DNA of 64,000 nt from Reticulitermes lucifugus (taxonomy: Eukaryota > Arthropoda > Insecta > Blattodea > Rhinotermitidae), in the NCBI GenBank assembly GCA_026260175.1, contig JAKCWW010000396.1:37530-101529 (forward strand), written 5' to 3'. Under the pieces are notes generated by a model. That model saw only the letters and a list, made by a program, of their open reading frames with translations, was not told the DNA's origin and searched no databases. Of this stretch, positions 1 through 11,649 are shown piece by piece. The translations under genes were made by a program, and so were the position numbers. Within the stretch, counting starts at the first letter, position 1. The number at the start of each line of letters is the position of its first letter.

Positions 1-57
1 TGGAGAAATCGCTTTGGAAGAGGCTACGGACCTGTCGTAAGACAGACTACAGAATGA
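1..57 (+). mobile_element. 3' end of a LINE reverse-transcriptase ORF (LINE-B family)
   Basis: The window opens inside the last 18 codons of a LINE open frame; the stop is the tga at 55-57. The residues read W-R-N-R-FGRGYGPVVRQTTE. The same ending (FGRGYGPV-RQ) occurs on the other strand near 27.5 kb, where more of the element is kept, so this is the C-terminal tip of the same LINE family. The rest lies outside the window. It is a dispersed retrotransposon piece with no cellular role. Confidence 0.8.
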
Positions 58-2540
58 ATGAAGCACTATACTTTATTATAATTACATAACAACATGACGA
101 CGAATACGGTTAATTGAATTTTGTTTTGGTGTGACGTATTAATGAGTGACGTAAACTTCGTATTGTGGCGTCACTTTTCTATGTAGTTTTCCCGTTCTTT
201 TCTTGCCGTGTACGTGATACATAATTAAGGCAAATTAAAATGTGCAATCACAATATTTAACATTTTTATTATATTTGACTATGTTTGACTATATAAGACT
301 ATGACATCTGGTATGTACATACATTATGAGTATGCTACAATGTGTGTAAGAATGGTTGTTTGTAAGTCAAAAATTACAAAATATTCGACGGGCTGAAACT
401 GAGAGTTTATTATTAGCGATAAAGTTAACAAAAACATAACGTAGACATAATAAGTTCTTCAGATAAGTATAAAAACATACCATGATGATGATGGTAATAA
501 TAATAATAATACAGCTTGGACAACAACAAAAATGTGTCCCCCCCATGTGGATTAAGTGGTATGGCCGTTAGACAAGAGTGTAGTAGGATGCCAAGATCCG
601 AAAGTGCCTGTGTTACGTTATAAACCTACTTTCATTTTCTGTCTTGTTAATATAAATTTTGATAATACTTTCCAGGACAACAGTAAGATACACTTTAAAT
701 GAAGGCCTACGTGCGACCCTGAGCGAGTCTCCAGCGTGATTATTAAATGTGTAACGGAGCGAAAAATGTTCCGAAGATATGTTGTAGAGGAAGATAAAAA
801 GATATGTCTGCATTTTATGTCTAATACACATTTTAAGTTAAGACTTACGGTTTTAGAGATAATGAAACAAAATTAAATTTTATTTTGTTTCGTCTCATAA
901 CTCAAGAAGAGCTGGATGATATTGGGCAAATTTTACGTGAAGCCACCGTAAATTTAACAAAATCGGCGCAGAAGTAGCAGTAGTTCTACCTTGCATAAAA
1001 ATAAATAAGGTAGGAAACGGGCAGGAATATTCACATTTTGAATATATTTTATAATTTGTTTCTATAGACTTAATGTTTGAAAAAGGGAAGCAGAGTTTGG
1101 TAGGAAGTTTTTCCGTGTAATTAGGTGTAGATGGCCTAACGTTATCTAAATGGTGTAACTGGATATATATGGCGTACAAATAGTAGAACCTAAGAGACAA
1201 AAGATGTGAAGGTGGAGATTTGGTTAAAGTGGCGCAGGGTAAGATAAAATGGACATTTTTATGAAAAGGTTGTGAACATACGGGTTTCTTTACAATTAGA
1301 AGCCTGCTGCATGGAGTTGCTAGTTCACGTACCTGCATTATAGCATAGTGCTACTGCAAATAAGAACACGCATGATATCAGTATCTTATTGAATAGATTT
1401 CTGGTACGGGTTTACGACTGCAATATGTACAGTCACATAACGGAAAACTTAGTACTACTATCCGCTAGGCGTGTCAAAGACAGTGTCTAACAAGGGCTGC
1501 TGGAAAAAGAGGCGACACTTCCGGGGGCCATCTCATATGTGGAGAAAATGGGAACCGCATGATTTTACACATTCCAGGCATGCGTTCTCTTAACAGATCT
1601 GTTTCTTTCCTCCATTTTCACACAGGAGCTCACACGCGATCACTTCTTCCCCGTCGCACCCACATACACACTCTTTCTTTCTGTCTGTCGATGTTTCTCA
1701 CAACTGCAAATGTCATTGAAACAGATTTCCACTTTCTGTCGTCGAAATATAAAGAGCGTCGCATAAGTAGCTATTGACATGAATTTGAAACTGATTTTTT
1801 TGAATTGCAAGTAAACCTTATGAGGTTTTTAGAGACTGTGATGTAATTTTAAAATTTAAATATAAAAGTGACATTGTACAGCTGTGCGTGATTTTGTTGG
1901 ACTACTGACAACACTTGCGTTGCAGCAAGTTTGGTAATATTTACTTTGTCATTTTGAGCTGATACGGTTTTCAGTACGGATGACAGATACTAATCACCTA
2001 ACTTTGATCTCTGAGCCGTGTTGTTGGGTTTCGTAACCAAGAACAACCGTTAGTAAGCGTGTACGCTACAAGCATTGATAGTAGTGTTTTGGATGGAAAT
2101 TACACATCTCGAAAAAATGAGTGGGCGTGTAAGTAGAAAATTTAGGGATTCCAGTTCCAGTATATTTTTCTTTTAGTCCAGAGTCACTCTGCAGTTCGAG
2201 TTCCAGTGCAACGTTATCAGAGCCTTCTTTGCGTCAAAAGGAAACGGAGCTTTAAATGAAAATAAATAGTCGGAGGAGGATTGTAAGTCTTGAAACATGC
2301 TAGCATCAAACTCACGTCCAGTAACGCGACATCCTAAGCGTGTCGTTTGTACTCAGAATCTTTGTGCCTGTCTGTATGTTCCTGGCAAATTGCTTTCCTG
2401 ATTTTCTCAAATGCAGAATATTGTTTCCAAAGCCTTTCCTTTCTTACCGCGTGTTATACTAACAAATCTGTTTTTACCTGGCATGTTGGATGAAACTGAG
2501 TTAAATGTGTGTGAATGTAGTCAAAGAATAATAAGCCTTG
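58..2540. other. No gene recognised; anonymous sequence with a small microsatellite
   Basis: I see no protein similarity, tRNA-like sequence or clear repeat relationship here. A compound ATG/TAA microsatellite lies at 482-511. The longest open frame in the whole window (147 codons, minus strand, 895-1338) is in this stretch. It has no recognisable motif and I treat it as chance. Confidence 0.5.
482..511. repeat. ATG/TAA compound microsatellite
   Basis: Four ATG units (482-493) are followed after one base by TAA units (495-511). It is a simple sequence repeat with no evident role. Confidence 0.8.
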
Positions 2541-2655
2541 AAGTCTTCGCTCTTCCGGGATGTTACACAGCGTAAGTTGGTAGCTGTTTACCGACCTTTC
2601 GGACAACATATCTGTCCCATCTACAAGCATCCAGCACTCGAAGCCTTGTAAGCAA
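2541..2655 (+). repeat. SALFWDI-family dispersed repeat, single arm
   Basis: The segment aligns by eye with one arm of the palindromic repeat near 19.6-19.8 kb. It has the same order of landmarks: cgctctt, gggatrttac, cagcg, tttcgg, then ttgtc/tctgtccc and atctacaag. On the minus strand the order is DGTDMLSERSV then CNIPEERRL, the usual reading of this family. It lies where the C-terminal part of the decayed hAT transposase should be. It therefore either inserted there or joined at a rearrangement. It carries a weakened stem-loop and GAAA core (see the ribozyme-like motifs). Confidence 0.65.
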
Positions 2656-2679
2656 CTTTCTGTAGAAATATCTCCTTTC

Positions 2680-3500
2680 TTCTGTCCATTTATTTTCAGA
2701 AACGTAATTTTTTGCATGAGTTTCAAAACCTTTTGAAGAGTTTATGGTAAGAAAGCCAACGAGTGAACCGCTGTGTAGCATTGGAAGCATTCAAACTCGC
2801 TTCCAATTTCAGGCAGCAATGAATGAAACTGGAATTGATTTACTCCATATCACGAATGAATTTCACTGACTTCTCCACCCCCCTAGAGTGAACATGTCCT
2901 ATGTTAATAGATTGCGAACGCAGCACTTTCTGATGAATATCACAATGCGCATTACGGAACTCAAGAGCGTGGAGAAATTGCTTTTGGTTTATCCTGAAAT
3001 TTTGCCGCAACCCTTTGTTGAGGCTTTACATCGCTTGCTGCACACTCTTATTTTGATAAGGGAATTTAATGCGTATCCAAAATTTCTTCCACAAAGTCAA
3101 GAATATCCTCTCCAGTCATAGTGTCGTGCAGTAGAACAAGTTAAAGAAGTTGTTCCGTCTCTTTCAAACTTTCTCTCGCGCACGTATGAAGAATGCGAAT
3201 TGCACTTCATCACTAATGCCCAGTCCTTTTATCTCTGGCGCTGGAATAAGTTTGAAAATTTGACACCTTGTTTTCAGTTGGGCACTAAGGTCACCTTATA
3301 TCTAATTTATCTTTCACACCATAGTGTTTTTTGATAATCAGATGACTTTAGATGCATTAACTTTTTCAGGACTCGTAGTTTCGCAAGTTTTTAAATCATA
3401 CACTCAGTTATGAATTTGCCGTCTGTGAACGACTTTGAATGTCGCGCCATTAATCCTAACAGAATGTGATCAACTTCAACTGCAGCTTCATTACGTTCAT
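2680..3500 (-). pseudogene. Decayed hAT-superfamily transposase (GTF2IRD2/ZBED5-like)
   Basis: Read on the minus strand across several frames, family landmarks appear in the right order. SKSFTDGKFITECM is at about 3390-3435. EKVNASK, then LSKNTMV and GDLSAQL, lie at about 3280-3380. VQFAFFIR is at about 3183-3206, HDTMTGEDIL at 3099-3128, HCDIHQ at 2930-2947, and TQRFTRWLS followed by LFKRF at 2726-2776. These match, from memory, the central body of the domesticated-transposase-like hAT proteins (GTF2IRD2, ZBED5, SCAND3 type): a K-FTEGEFIKEC block, ISLS--TV, AQL-VFIRGV, LVPL-DTTTGEDIF, HC-IHQ and VRWLS. Stops and frameshifts are frequent, so it cannot be functional. The N-terminal side is cut by a SINE1 copy and the C-terminal dimerisation region is replaced by a SALFWDI repeat. 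The identification is by motif order only; I am fairly sure of it. Confidence 0.7.
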
Positions 3501-3504
3501 GCAA

Positions 3505-3800
3505 GCCGGGATAGCGTAGCCAGTATGGCGAATGAGCTAAGCTACCGGCTACACAATCGAAGAGTTTTTTTTTTCGGCGGAGTTCAAAGATTTTTGTCCT
3601 TTGAAAATTGTCCAGACTGGCTCTAGAGCCCACCCAGTCTCTTACTCAGTGGGTTCAGAGGTTAAAGCGGCCGACGCCTGAGGCTGACGACTCACCTTCG
3701 TCCAAAGACGAGGTTAAGAATGAGTGGAGCTATAGGCCTAATTATACTCCCACGTATGCCTTCAGGGCGTGTACAGGGACGAATTTCGCTTTACGTTACG
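3505..3800 (+). mobile_element. SINE1 (tRNA-derived) copy, old and degraded
   Basis: The segment shares the SINE1 body seen best at 48.1 kb: gagcccacccag, an agtgggt block, taaagcggccg, ctgacgactcacc, gaggttaagaatgagtgga, ataggcctaattatactcc and a terminal gtgtacagggac. The tRNA-like head (about 3505-3575) is badly eroded and contains a run of t. It interrupts the N-terminal side of the hAT transposase remnant, so it is younger than that element. Confidence 0.7.
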
Positions 3801-3804
3801 TGAG

Positions 3805-6364
3805 CAAACATTTGTTGTTCCTGACGAAGACGTGGAATTTAACGCGCTCGGTTTATTTTCTTGTACATCTTGCATAAATATTTCATACTGTGCCCAGTGT
3901 GTTTCTTCTTTTGGATCACTAGTGTTCTGATTGAATATTAAACGAGTAATTTTAATTGTCACCTTCCTGCTGAAGTAGGCCTAATTCAATTCAAGTATCT
4001 CTTGAAAAGATGGAATTGCTTTTCAATTTTCCGCTTTTTGATGGTAGGCCTAGGCAGTGCTTTGTTTCGACAATGGCAGTGTGATTCCTTTTGACTTTGT
4101 CCCTGTACGAACCGTGCATAAAACTGAAGGAAAATATCCAGGTATTTGAGAACGACTCCTCTCGAGCTCCTCTCCCACAAGTCTTCAACCTCGTCCGTCG
4201 CCATGGGCTATAAACCAGGCTTGCCAACAGATGAAACCGATATACAGCGGTAAAGATATTTTTTTTTTCCTATGGCTCAACAACCCCTTTTCGGGTGCCT
4301 AGGCCTCCTCATTTCGAAGTTTCATGAACACACACATTAGACACACCACACTCGGTAGGACTCCTCTGGACAAGTGACCAGCCCGTCGCACACGTCGTCT
4401 CCGGCAGCCTGTGTCACGATGTTAAACTAATTTAGTTTTGCGCAGTAATTATTAATTATAATCATTATAATATAATATAATATAATATAATATAATATAA
4501 TATAATATAATATAATATAATATAATATATAATATTATAATATATATTATTTAGTCATTATTAATTATAATTAATAATTACTAGTTCAAAATCTTTTGTG
4601 CAAAAATAAGTATTCTTATTTGATCGCTCGCATTTGGGACGTAAATGTAGGCCCTATATGTCATACATTTGAAGTAGTCTAATATTTAAACTAACGTGGA
4701 TCTTAGTTTTTCACTTGGCTTACCGTGAGATAATTTGGAGATAAAATACCCAGTTTCTGGTGGGAAAAGTCACTGTGATTTTTATGAGAACCTGACTAAT
4801 TTGGTTGGTTGCGCGGAACTTGCGGGTACACCACTTTTGCCCAAATTTTAAGAGATGAGGGAGATCGACCTCTCTCATTCGTCATAATATCAAAACTTGG
4901 GCACAAGAATTCGTGGTTGCTAGGCAGGCATTTTTCATTAGCAACGGTACGGAATTTGATAGTAGGCGGATAACCAAATCTGCCATTTTATATGCATGAA
5001 TGCTTCAAATTGTCAAAGTTAATTTCTGAAGTTTGTTAAGCGTGACCAGTTAACCACCACTGCTGTACAGTTTTGGGTGTCAAACCCTCAGAATCTCTGG
5101 AAAGATACTGAAGTCCATCTGGGTCACCGTACGTGTTCTTTGAGAACTGCGTCCCTTGTCGCCACAAAACATGTATGTGGACTGGAAACACAGCTGCGAT
5201 ACCCCTGTTTGTAATGCTGCTTGTCTGTTCATACAACAGTAATATGCCTGGGTTCGAAAGAAAATTTTGTAAGGAAACCGGCTACAACTCCTCCTTCTCT
5301 ATTAGGTGACATCAGTTACTTTGGCGGCTGTGGTATGTCACCGCGTGGAAGTCGGCTAGTTTACATCTTGATCAGCAGGCGGTTTATAATTAGCTGCAGA
5401 TATTTTGTAATAATTTTGATTAATCCATTTTTACATTTTAAAATTAATTGTACACAAGATACGTATTTTGAGCAACAGGATCAACTTTTGTGCTGGCCGA
5501 TTTAACCGACAGCTTTACGAAGAAACCTTACGACTTCCCAAAATTAATTCAATTGGAACATATGTTATATAGCTTATTGCTAGACGACTGACTTATTAAC
5601 TAACACACCAACTAGCTAACTAACCCAGTCCTACTGATTCGTACTTGCAAGCTTTTTAATTACTTATCCAATGGAAAAGCTCCCTGCATTCATGGGACCA
5701 GAAGATTTATGGCTTTTCACAAAAGCCCGCAGTTGGATACTGTCCTAAACTACCCGAATTCATTCTACATTCTCATCAGGCACGTAGCCAGACCGTGAAC
5801 ACAGTGAGTGCACCGGCGTCCAGTGCGGGTGCATATACGTACATACGTTTATGTACGTAGGCCCTATATAACGTTGTGTTATACATACCAGGTGTGTATA
5901 TATTACTTATGCATAAGCGTGAAAGCCGCTTTTGTCAGGACCACAAAATCGACACTGTAATTGCATATTGCGCTGTATAACATTGCACACAGCATATACA
6001 TACATTTCTGAAAATGAGTTTTTTCCAACAACTGTCGGTTCAACAGAGGCAACACGTGGTTGCGGTAGGGTGTCTCACTTTTTTTTATCGGGCTGATCAG
6101 CGTGTTTGTCTTTGATATTTCGCAAATTCCTAGTGCGTGCGTACAGATTTATAGCGGATGCCTTGCACCAACTTTGACCCCCTGGCTACGGGTTTGATTC
6201 TCACGCACTGCTTCCCTAAGATCGGTGCCAATCGTAATGTTACCATCCCAGATATACTTGCTTCTTCTTGACTGAAGTTACCTGTTAATACCTTATTGTT
6301 CATTAACCTTCTTAGTTGACCAAAAATACTCGTAAACTGAAACTCTACAACTTACTGTTCACAG
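3805..6364. other. No gene recognised; AT-rich stretch
   Basis: Apart from the TATAA tract at 4466-4525 and the palindromic AT sequence just after it (to about 4590), nothing is recognised. The short open frames on both strands show no motifs. A palindromic piece (acgtacatacg / tgtacgt) lies near 5838-5862. Confidence 0.45.
4466..4525. repeat. (TATAA)12 pentanucleotide microsatellite
   Basis: Twelve perfect TATAA units are followed by AT-rich palindromic sequence to about 4590. It is a simple repeat and a likely site of length polymorphism. Confidence 0.9.
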
Positions 6365-6590
6365 AGGAGGCTATGCCATAGATCAGGGGGTTAGTTGCTG
6401 CCTTCTTACCGCGAAGCCTCCGGTTGAGTCCCGATTAACTTCATGTAAGCTGCGAGATGGACGAAATGGGATAGGAGCAGGTTATACTCCGAGAGGTTCG
6501 TTTTTCCTATGTTAACCATTACTCTAGTGCCCCAAACGTATGAGTAAATGTCCCCGAGTTTTGCGATACTCCTGACTAGATAACATGTTA
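6365..6590 (+). mobile_element. SINE3 (tRNA-derived) copy, degraded
   Basis: The tRNA-like head reads atgccatagatcagggggttagt (A-box side), then ccggttgagtcccga (B-box side), as in the better copies at 18.7, 38.2 and 45.8 kb. The body after about 6440 is weakly similar (gggata, caggtt, actccgag). No target-site duplication is visible. Confidence 0.55.
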
Positions 6591-8604
6591 TCATACGCTC
6601 GGTGTTCAGATTGTAGACTTTATCTCCTACTCGGAACTTGGCTTGTCACAGAGTAAGGAAGTTAAGTTCAAGAAATAATGGAGGTTAATAAATACCAACA
6701 CATTCTTTTCCACTGCTGCGCCGGTATCGCTATTGAAACCGTAACCTCACTTCGAGCCGACAAAATACGAAAAAAGGTTTTAGATAATTTTAAATATATC
6801 AGAGTCTTCTATTTAGGTAAAGAATTCCGTAAATAATAACTTCTGCGCGTAGAGAAATGAGAGGTTGCTTCAAGGTGCTTCTGTTTCTGTCGCAAATTAT
6901 CGAAATTACCACGTATTCGAAACTGCATACTTTACTGTAATTGAAACAGCTCCTGAAATGCCGAATTTTTAAAGAACGTGTTCTTTAATGTTCCCCGGCA
7001 ATAGTATTACCTGTAACGAAATTAAAATACACCAGTTAGGGGAACTGGTCTTATTAAGTTAATTCCGGCCCTGTGTGAAGGTGATAACGTCGTTTTCATC
7101 AAAACCCATTGCCGCTATCTGAAGTAATGACTGTTATGCATCGGGAAATTCTCCGGCGTATTTGTTAAGGATGTCGTATATTTAATTCTGAACAAGTGGC
7201 ACTCTTGCTTAGGGGATTTGGGAATTCACTGTGGCCCACGTTACCGTTACCTTGGCTTCGCAAGTGGTTCTTCCCGAATGCAAACCTTTGTGCTTTGCTA
7301 AAATTAATCAGCTGCCTTTGCCATATATCAATCTCTTGTTCATACAGGTAATTAAATAGGCAGATCACGTATTCAGTATACCACTCCATTTTATTCCTTT
7401 GTTATTTTTAATTGCTTTTCTCGGTGAGATGTACTTAGTATACCTTGACTGATGGGGAACGTGTTAATAAATCATCGCGCCGTTAACTATTAATTATTTT
7501 TATTGTAACCCCTCGTCGTCTCTTGGCCTTTCAGTATAAGGACCATGGTGAAAGAACAAAGTTCTGTCGCGAAGTTTGCAGAGAAATACATATAAGAAAT
7601 CTAAAAGTGTAGGAGATGACAGTATTAAAACAGGTGTTTGTTTACCAGCTAAGTAACTATCCGTTCCTCGAGAAAGACACTGTACCAAGAAATACATGTG
7701 GACGTAAGTATCTTCAGTGCAGTATGTGTAGTCCATGCTACTCAGTCATCTGATTTGTTAAAAGTATCATCATTATGAACTTCAGGCACTAGACCCAGTG
7801 GGGTTTTTCCTTCTTGTTAAAATCTCATTTGGTCACTTTATTGTTTATGAGTTTTCAAACATGCCGTTTGCATCGTGGACTGTAATTGAGCTCTCGATTT
7901 CAATGCGACTTTTTTTACCCTTATAATATTACATTCTGTTTGTAATTTTGTTAGTTTGTAAGTCCATTCTAATATCGTCTTCTCTTCATGCTGTTATAAG
8001 CCTTTATGTCGGTGTCATTAAGAGCTTTATCTTCTAAAGTTCTTTTAATGTGTCTTTTGTAAAATTTAGTTTATTTGTCGTCAGGAGACTACACGTTTTA
8101 AGCTACGTAATCGTATGTGTGATTAAAAGTGTTTTCTTAGAATTATCTTTCCACTTGTTGTACGCCTCCAGTTTTTACCGGTTAGGCTTACCGATCTATT
8201 TCGATTCAGAATAAACTCCAAAAAATAAATCTTTTAGACATTTTATATGGCCACTTGACCGGGGGATCTTCTCATCGCATGGCCTCAGTCCACGCCACAC
8301 AGACAGTGTAGGAAGACTCTGACGTAAATCCACGTTCTGTGCGGGATTTGAAATGACTGTCGAAGTGTTCGAGTGGTTCAACGTGTCTTCTACCACGACC
8401 TCTTTCATTTGCAATCGTAGCACTAGCACATTAAGTTAATTGCCAATTCTTGAAATGGATTAATGAACTACTTATAAAATATGTGACAGTTTCAAAACGT
8501 TCCGTGGCTGGAGCCGCATCTCGCATCCAGCAGCACTAATTTCTCAGACCCAGTTGCCTTCAAAACACCCAACTATGCATTTCTGTTAGTATTGGAAACA
8601 GTCC
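6591..8604. other. No gene recognised; anonymous sequence
   Basis: I see no gene, RNA or recognised repeat in this stretch. Open frames are short and without motifs. Confidence 0.45.
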
Positions 8605-8607
8605 GGG

Positions 8608-8862
8608 AAGGAGATAGCGTAATAGGTATAGCTGTTCGCTACGGGCTGAAAGTTCGGGGTTCGAGCGCCGGTGGGGGCAAGAGATATTCTCTTCTCCACA
8701 ACCGTCTAGACAGGCCCTAGGGCCCACCAAGCGTCCTGTACAGTGGGACCGGAGCACTTCCCCAGGGATAAAGTGGCCGGGTCATGACGTTGATCACCTA
8801 CCCCCATCTAGTCCCCTCTGTGCCTGTATGGCAACTTACGTGGAGACCTTAACCTTTACCTT
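8608..8862 (+). mobile_element. SINE1 (tRNA-derived) copy
   Basis: The head reads gatagcgtaataggtatagc then ttcgctacggg, with a B-box-like gttcggggttcgagcgcc near 8650. The body matches other copies: ccgtctagacaggccct, gggcccaccaagc, ctgtacagtggga, taaagtggccggg, gttgatcacctaccccc and the tail ttaacctttacctt. The family is most likely derived from a tRNA gene, with internal A and B boxes for RNA polymerase III. This copy lacks the gaggttaaagaaagag block. Confidence 0.8.
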
Positions 8863-8864
8863 CG

Positions 8865-11344
8865 AAACATTCTTGAAGCGATCCTTGCATTGCATTCTTT
8901 GAAAGCATACGATTAGAGCGCACCACCTTTAACCACTCTCGCCGCACCGTCTCCGTTCGCCGGTGTTGCAGATCTCTGGCTGCGCGGATCGTCTTAAAAC
9001 GATTCACGGACTTTAAACCTGTAATGCCTCTCGAAACTCCTTGGACACACACCGGTCGAAGCCTCAGCAGTGCCTTCATCGCCGATTTTCCGAACAGCTG
9101 ACATATTCTGCCGCTCTCTGTGAAATTCGGGCATTTTCGCGCACTTTATCTGAGGGTCAACTTGTCATTACGTTGACTGAAAAACGAGACTCATGTGTGT
9201 TGTGGAGAGGCTGCAGCCCACCTGCTGCATTGTCGCAATGTCCCCGTCTGCCCCGGAACGTTTTGGAGGTACCATATAATGGTAAATTTAAAGTTGTAAA
9301 GTTGTGATTATGTATCCGTAAATAATCAGTTGCACGTTTGTTGATGTATGGGGTTGAATTACTATTAATTAGCTTTCTTTAAACAATTATAAACAATTAT
9401 GATATATAAGAATTATGACTGGCCCTTTCCACAACAGTGACAGTTTGCCTGATTCTGCAGTTTACTCCAGATATCTGGTTCAGTATTGAACGTGTTGCTT
9501 GACAGTTGAGTCACGCCTAAATATTGATGTGACGTTTGTGTTCAGCATGTTTGCAGGTAATGAAATATGCATATGGCGGTGCCATTACAATAGGCGAGGA
9601 AAAAGAAAGAGCCCGGAAAATGTGCGTAAACCATGTGTTTATGTGAATAATTATTAATGGATAGGAAAGACTGCAGTGTGTGATAACGCTGTGAAGTGCG
9701 AGCAGATGTCATTCAAGGTAAATCCCTTAGTACAACATCTGAAAACAACGCAGGTTCTCCGGTTGATCGCGTTTTGGATTTTTTAGAAGAAAGGTAGAAG
9801 GTTTAAAGCCAAAATAGAGTGATTGTTACGGGGTAGTAAAATCTCTGCGTTTTGTCTACGTAATGTACTTACGTGTTTCTTAAAATTCTCAGAATAAACA
9901 GCGGCTGTTTCCCTATACAAAAACCCATTAATCTTTGTGATGGAAGCGCAGCGTTCTATGTGACGTACGAAATGAGTCTCTGTGTGTAATGCAGAGTAAT
10001 TTTAGCCTCCAAAATGTTAACCGGATTTTTTAATGCAAAAATGTATATCTTCTGTGCAGAAGTTAAGACAAACGTAGATTGAACGCTGCTATAGTATTCA
10101 CCCGTAGAACAAATTCATGGTGATTCCCAGTGTGATATAATGCTTATCTGTGTTGCTTTAAACAGGCTACATGGACATCTCTCGAAATAAGCCTTTACAA
10201 AGCAAGTAAAAAATACATCAGTGCCACGTATCAGACAGCGAGTTCCTGCATCTTCTGCTGATGAAAATGGCAACTGACTTTTATGCATAAGACGGTTATT
10301 TAACGATGCTGTCTCTAGGGCAACGTATATAGCATCTAAGTGTAAGATAATGAATAATTAATTGGAAGGAACAAGTCGTAATGTAATTTGGCGTCCAATT
10401 CAGGCTATTTCCTGAAGGGACTGACGGGATCCATCAAAAACCAGAGAATACCCGTCTCCACGCCGCGATTTAGCTGCCAAATAAGAAGTGGTACTGTTAC
10501 CCGTTCGACCGTGGCATTAGCTCGCCTGTTGTAGATCTTGCAAACAAATTTTGGCGTTTATGTAGAACCATATTTGTCGTGACAACGCTCACCAGGTCGG
10601 ATCATTAAATCTGTTTAACGCATTAACGCCATATACTTCCGAGGCCTGACACTATCTGTAATATTAACGTGTAATTCCCGCATACTATCTTCACTCCTGT
10701 TTGGTAACATTAAACAACGCGCCGTGTTAGTTTCTGGTTTGCTGTCGTGACGGGTGCTGGAAGCGAAGTAAGTAATGGCTGCAACATGTAGTTACAGTGT
10801 CCATCACGCCATGACAGTAGTGAAACCCTGTTTTAAAGGCTACGTAAAACATTCAGCTGTATAATTGTGTTTAAATTGCTAATTTTGGCATAATGTTAGC
10901 TCTTAGAGAAAATGCGATCCTGACAACCATAGAAGAATCCTTCCCAAGCTGGGATTTTTAGAAGACAGATTTGGTGTTGTTGCACACATATTCATGATAA
11001 GGGAGACTGAGTTTGTCGCAGTGGTCCTGATGAACATGCCAGACGTCTGGGTTATGACGCCGTGTAGACTGGTGTATAGCTACCAAAGTTTCGGAGAAAC
11101 TTGTTTCTTCAATCTTCAGGATGGTCATGGAAGGGTGACATTCACATTTACTTCGCGAGGTACTTGAGCTTGTTATCTTGAAGTGTCAGGTGTCAGGAAT
11201 TTTTTTCTGTCAGTAAAACATACTACAGATATAGACAGGCCAAAGAGATAAATTTCTTCTGTAGCATGGAGGGTGATAAAGTGAGACTTTATTAGGCCGG
11301 GTTTCGTCCCAGTAATTATGTCCTACCTTAGTGACTAAGTAATT
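8865..11344. other. No gene recognised; one GC-richer segment
   Basis: The segment at 8870-9270 is visibly GC-richer than its surroundings and carries overlapping open frames on both strands (76 and 88 codons). Neither contains a motif I know. It may be an unrecognised repeat or an old exon. The rest of the stretch shows nothing. Confidence 0.4.
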
Positions 11345-11644
11345 GCACGGATCAGAGGGCCCCTTGAAAATCTGATAGTTACTATTTTATCAAGAAATGC
11401 TAATCCTTTATGGAATGTGAATGTTTGTAGTGTGTTCAGAAGAGTTCACCACTGGTCCTTGTCTTGAGCAAGTTAAACCCAGTTGACGGTTTAATTTAAT
11501 AGAATTAGATTTCCATTCATGCTTATGCCTTCCAAGTGGTCTTCTCCCGTCAGGTTTCGAAATGAGTGTTTTGTATGAATTTGTAACTCTTCCATGCTTG
11601 CTACATCCCCAGCCCGTCTCATTCATTCTCTTTATTTTGACCAT
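11345..11644 (-). mobile_element. LINE-A remnant: C-terminus and 3' tail
   Basis: On the minus strand the frame reads KPDGRRPLGR then EWKSNSIKLN. After a frameshift it reads LAQDKDQW, stop, TLLNTL. These match the C-terminal block of LINE-A (KPEGKRPLGRPRRRWEDNIK, then LAQDRD-W) seen in better form at 32.25 kb. Past the ORF end, a degraded copy of the LINE-A 3' tail (ttagcatttcttga, then gtaactatcagattttcaa) can be followed down to about 11345. It is non-functional and 5'-truncated. Confidence 0.65.
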
Positions 11645-11649
11645 TCTAA

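Noticed and set aside
895-1338. Longest open frame in the window, 147 codons on the minus strand
   Set aside because: No motif, no start context, low-complexity composition, and no support from neighbours. It is consistent with chance in 64 kb.
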